Origin: Acidobacteriota bacterium
GTDB taxonomy: Bacteria; Acidobacteriota; Terriglobia; Terriglobales; Acidobacteriaceae
Reading direction: 5' to 3'
Assembly (NCBI GenBank): GCA_021781255.1
Contig: JAJXXG010000708.1
Location: forward strand, 1 to 6,879
DNA: 6,879 bases
In this document: in pieces, positions 4,876-6,879 of the stretch
Numbering within the stretch: position 1 is the first letter of the stretch
Layout of the letters: every line of letters begins with the position of its first letter
Notes under the pieces: model-generated
What the model saw: only the letters and a program-made list of their open reading frames with translations
What the model was told of the DNA's origin: nothing
Databases searched by the model: none
Translations under genes and position numbers: made by a program

Positions 4876-5529
4876 GTGCTGCGCCGTTGGTTCGACAAGA
4901 AGCAGGAGAGCGGATCAGCCGCTTTGGCTCAGGGCCTCACCGGTCCGCGCTTGTCACGCCACTCCGGCGGCTGGGCTGTGCTGCGCAAGCGGCTTGTTGC
5001 CGAACCGGGCCTTCGCATTATCGATACCGGCTATACCTCGCCCGCCAACATCAACTACCTCACCAGTTTGGGCCATAGCGTCTTTCTTGCCGACCTGGTC
5101 TACGATGCCTGCATAGAAAATTGGCGCGTGGGCGAGAACGAAGAAGGAGATCCGGTGTGGAACGTCGAGGGCTACATCAATCACGCGCTCAATTTTTCAG
5201 GGCGCACCTTTGATGTCGTTCTCTTGTGGACCGCGCTCGACTACCTGCCGGAGCCTTTCGTAGCCCCGGTGGTTGCGCAACTTTACTCGGCAATGAATCC
5301 CGGCGGGCAGGTACTGGCATTTTTCCACACCCGGATGCAGGGCGAGGAAACAGTGCACTTCCGCTTCCATGTGACGCCGGAGGACAGTGTGGACATGCAG
5401 ATGGCGCAGCAGTTTCCTATCCAGCGCGCATTTACCAACCGCAGCATTGAGCGCCTGTTCGCCGGCTGGTCAGGCCACAGGCAATTCCTGGCCAAGGACA
5501 GCGTCTCTGAGGTGATTATGACGCGCTGA
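4876..5529 (+). CDS. Class I methyltransferase-like protein with atypical SAM loop
   Basis: The 217-residue product begins at GTG 4876, seven nt after GGGAGGG. The order of elements is that of a Rossmann-fold SAM methyltransferase: strand 1 and loop at 46-58 (LRIIDTGYTSPAN), strand 2 ending in an acidic residue at 69-73 (VFLAD), strand 4 at 112-119 (FDVVLLWT) followed by ALDYLPEP, a helix, then N-P-G-G (141-144) before strand 5 (QVLAFFHT). The canonical D-x-G-x-G-x-G of motif I is replaced by D-T-G-Y-T-S-P, so SAM binding is uncertain; it may be an altered or inactive relative. Residues 1-45 form a basic helical lead-in and 150-217 a charged C-terminal part. It has no membrane segment. It follows bactofilin by 56 nt in the same direction, suggesting co-expression, but substrate and role are unknown. 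Confidence 0.65.
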   Translation: MLRRWFDKKQESGSAALAQGLTGPRLSRHSGGWAVLRKRLVAEPGLRIIDTGYTSPANINYLTSLGHSVFLADLVYDACIENWRVGENEEGDPVWNVEGYINHALNFSGRTFDVVLLWTALDYLPEPFVAPVVAQLYSAMNPGGQVLAFFHTRMQGEETVHFRFHVTPEDSVDMQMAQQFPIQRAFTNRSIERLFAGWSGHRQFLAKDSVSEVIMTR

Positions 5530-5690
5530 CAGGCAATGCTGCGCGAATGCTCCCGCAGCGAGTTCTTCCGCGGAACGGCGTTCGCAAGAGACAGGGCCGG
5601 TTGCACGCACCAGCGCATTGAATTGTCGAGACTCGGGCCGAGCACCACGCGAAGCAAAAATTCCGTTGGAGGAATGAAGGAGGCAAATCA

Positions 5691-6014
5691 ATGGTCACGA
5701 GGGTATGGCATGGTTGGACAACTCCGGCTAACGCACCCGCATACGAGCAGCTCCTTCTTACTGAAATTTTTCCGGGCATTGCAGCTCGCAACGTGCCGGG
5801 CTATCGCGGAATCTCGCTGGGTCGGCGAGCAGCTGGCGCCGAGATTGAGTTCGTCACGATCATGTGGTTCGACACGCTTGACTCGGTACGTGCTTTTGCC
5901 GGAGAAGACTACGAAAGAGCTGTTGTGCCGCCGAAGGCTCGGGCCGTTCTGAAGCGCTTCGATCCGGTCTCGATGCATTTTGACACAGTGGTCGAGCCGC
6001 CTTTCGAAAAGTAG
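5691..6014 (+). CDS. Small ABM-like (antibiotic biosynthesis monooxygenase fold) protein
   Basis: This 107-residue protein has the arrangement of a dimeric alpha/beta-barrel (ferredoxin-like) ABM domain. A first strand carries V-T-R-V-W-H-G-W (2-9), then a helix from A16 through the E-Q-L-L-L-T-E-I-F stretch. Next come P-G-Y-R-G (36-40), a strand ISLGRR (41-46), EIEFVTIMWFDTLDSVRAFAG (51-71; strand then helix), and a last strand near 92-101 (DPVSMHFDTV). Proteins of this fold include quinol monooxygenases, haem-degrading IsdG-like enzymes and many uncharacterised stress proteins; the substrate cannot be told here. AAGGAGG (5677-5683) is seven nt before the ATG, a near-perfect Shine-Dalgarno. 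The preceding 161 bp contain no gene, only a TTCCGCGGAA palindrome (5567-5576). It appears to be independently translated and may be co-transcribed with the hydrolase downstream. Confidence 0.7.
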   Translation: MVTRVWHGWTTPANAPAYEQLLLTEIFPGIAARNVPGYRGISLGRRAAGAEIEFVTIMWFDTLDSVRAFAGEDYERAVVPPKARAVLKRFDPVSMHFDTVVEPPFEK

Positions 6015-6120
6015 CGTACCGGGCGGAAATCCAGGCTAGGCGCGTCCGGATTTTGCGCAAGCGGCGCCAGGGCTGCATTTCCACGAACGGGCTGCCGTCT
6101 GCCGAGGGTTTTTCACTCGA

Positions 6121-6141
6121 GGCTGGAGGCTGGAAACTGAG
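6121..6141. repeat. Short heptamer tandem repeat
   Basis: GGCTGGA (6121-6127) is directly repeated at 6128-6134 and followed by the related AACTGAG (6135-6141), just before the Shine-Dalgarno of the hydrolase gene. The 7-bp period is the same as in the atpB-atpE gap, although the unit differs. The rest of the 150-bp gap (6015-6164) shows only a weak AAATCC/GGATTT stem. Confidence 0.45.
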
Positions 6142-6164
6142 AGATGGAAGCTTAGGAGGAGAAT

Positions 6165-6875
6165 ATGAACAAATCACAGTCAACACGCATTACGTGGCTC
6201 GGCCATGCCACTGTGCTTGTTCAAACCGCTCGGGGCACCAATATCCTGATCGATCCGTACATCGCGCACAACCCCAAATATCCTCAGGACTTTGTGCTGC
6301 CATCAAAGATTCACTACATCATGCTCACCCACGGCCACGGAGACCATATCTCAGACGCGGCGCCTATCGCGAAGAAGCACGGTTCGACAGTGGTGGCGAT
6401 CTTCGAGCTGGCTGACTACGTTGCGGGAAAAGGCGTGGCCGATACCATCGGCATGAATCTGGGAGGCGGCGTTGCATTGGACGGAGTGACGGCCACGATG
6501 GTCGATGCCAAACACTCTGCCGCCGCGGCCGACGAGAAAGGCATGCACTATGTCGGTGTCGCGGCCGGCTTCGTGCTGGACGTTGCGGACGGTCCAGTGC
6601 TCTACCACGCCGGCGACACCGCAGTCTTCGGCGACATGCAGCTGATTCGTGAGCTCTACCATCCTCGCGTGGCCATGCTGCCAATCGGAGGCCATTACAC
6701 CATGGGACCGAAGGAAGCTGCGCTAGCTTGCCGCCTGCTGGCTCCGGAAACGGTTCTGCCCATTCACTTCGGCACATTCCCGCCGCTGAAAGGCACGCCG
6801 GAAGAGCTGGCTGCTCTTGTCGAGCCGCAGGTGAAGGTCGTGAACTGGAGTCCGGGAGAAGAGTTCAGGGCGTAG
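6165..6875 (+). CDS. UlaG-like / UPF0173 metal-dependent hydrolase
   Basis: This 236-residue cytoplasmic enzyme belongs to the metallo-beta-lactamase fold. The metal-binding signature T-H-G-H-G-D-H is at 55-61 (H56, H58, D60, H61). The second-site and bridging ligands are probably H117 (AKHSA), D151 (HAGDT, 148-152) and H201 (PIHFGTFP). W-L-G-H-A-T (11-16), L-I-D-P-Y (28-32) and G-G-H-Y-T-M-G-P (175-182) are typical of the UPF0173/YtkL branch related to the L-ascorbate-6-phosphate lactonase UlaG. Length matches the family, and all metal ligands appear intact, so it should be active. The substrate is unknown; no ascorbate-utilisation genes are nearby. AGGAGG (6154-6159) lies five nt before the ATG. 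The stop is four nt before the window end, so its downstream partner is not visible. Confidence 0.9.
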   Translation: MNKSQSTRITWLGHATVLVQTARGTNILIDPYIAHNPKYPQDFVLPSKIHYIMLTHGHGDHISDAAPIAKKHGSTVVAIFELADYVAGKGVADTIGMNLGGGVALDGVTATMVDAKHSAAAADEKGMHYVGVAAGFVLDVADGPVLYHAGDTAVFGDMQLIRELYHPRVAMLPIGGHYTMGPKEAALACRLLAPETVLPIHFGTFPPLKGTPEELAALVEPQVKVVNWSPGEEFRA

Positions 6876-6879
6876 GTGA

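Noticed and set aside
6027..6053. Terminator after the ABM-like gene
   Set aside because: AAATCC/GGATTT is only a 6-bp AT-rich stem with a 15-nt loop and no following T-run, so it is too weak to call.

Overview
The window reads as a chromosomal segment of a moderately GC-rich Gram-negative bacterium, most likely an acidobacterium (Acidobacteriota, Terriglobia-like). This is inferred from four things: the gene content (split F0 cluster, bactofilin next to a degenerate methyltransferase, UlaG-like hydrolase); an F0 subunit c with a signal peptide; frequent GTG/TTG starts behind good Shine-Dalgarno sites; and gene gaps packed with palindromic and heptameric repeats. No 16S rRNA or other decisive marker is present.

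Left edge (1-426): the first 24 codons of a minus-strand gene, probably lysS, run off the window. The divergent gap of about 350 bp to the atp genes carries one bipartite palindromic repeat with a duplicated half.

ATP synthase membrane-sector cluster (427-2679, plus strand): atpZ and an atpI-like gene (ATGA overlap), then atpB (subunit a), a 336-bp repeat-filled gap, atpE (subunit c, with a cleavable-looking signal peptide) and a strong intrinsic terminator. No b, delta or F1 genes are here, so the synthase is encoded in at least two loci. AtpZ and AtpI would help insert and assemble the c-ring; a and c form the ion-translocating pair.

Repeat array (2720-2955): several hairpin palindromes, including two more copies of the bipartite repeat, lie between convergent atpE and an exported protein of unknown function encoded on the minus strand (3012-3893).

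Region 3902-4165: a 264-bp element with nested inverted repeats abuts the 5' end of the exported-protein gene. It may be a MITE-like element or a structured leader. A putative sigma70-type promoter follows (4251-4280), then a bactofilin gene (4430) and a methyltransferase-like gene with a non-standard SAM loop (4876), likely one unit.

Right part (5530-6879): a small ABM-fold protein (5691) and an UlaG-like/UPF0173 metallo-hydrolase (6165), each with a strong Shine-Dalgarno site. No mobile-element gene, CRISPR array, tRNA or rRNA was seen. The most unusual material is in the intergenic repeats rather than in the genes.
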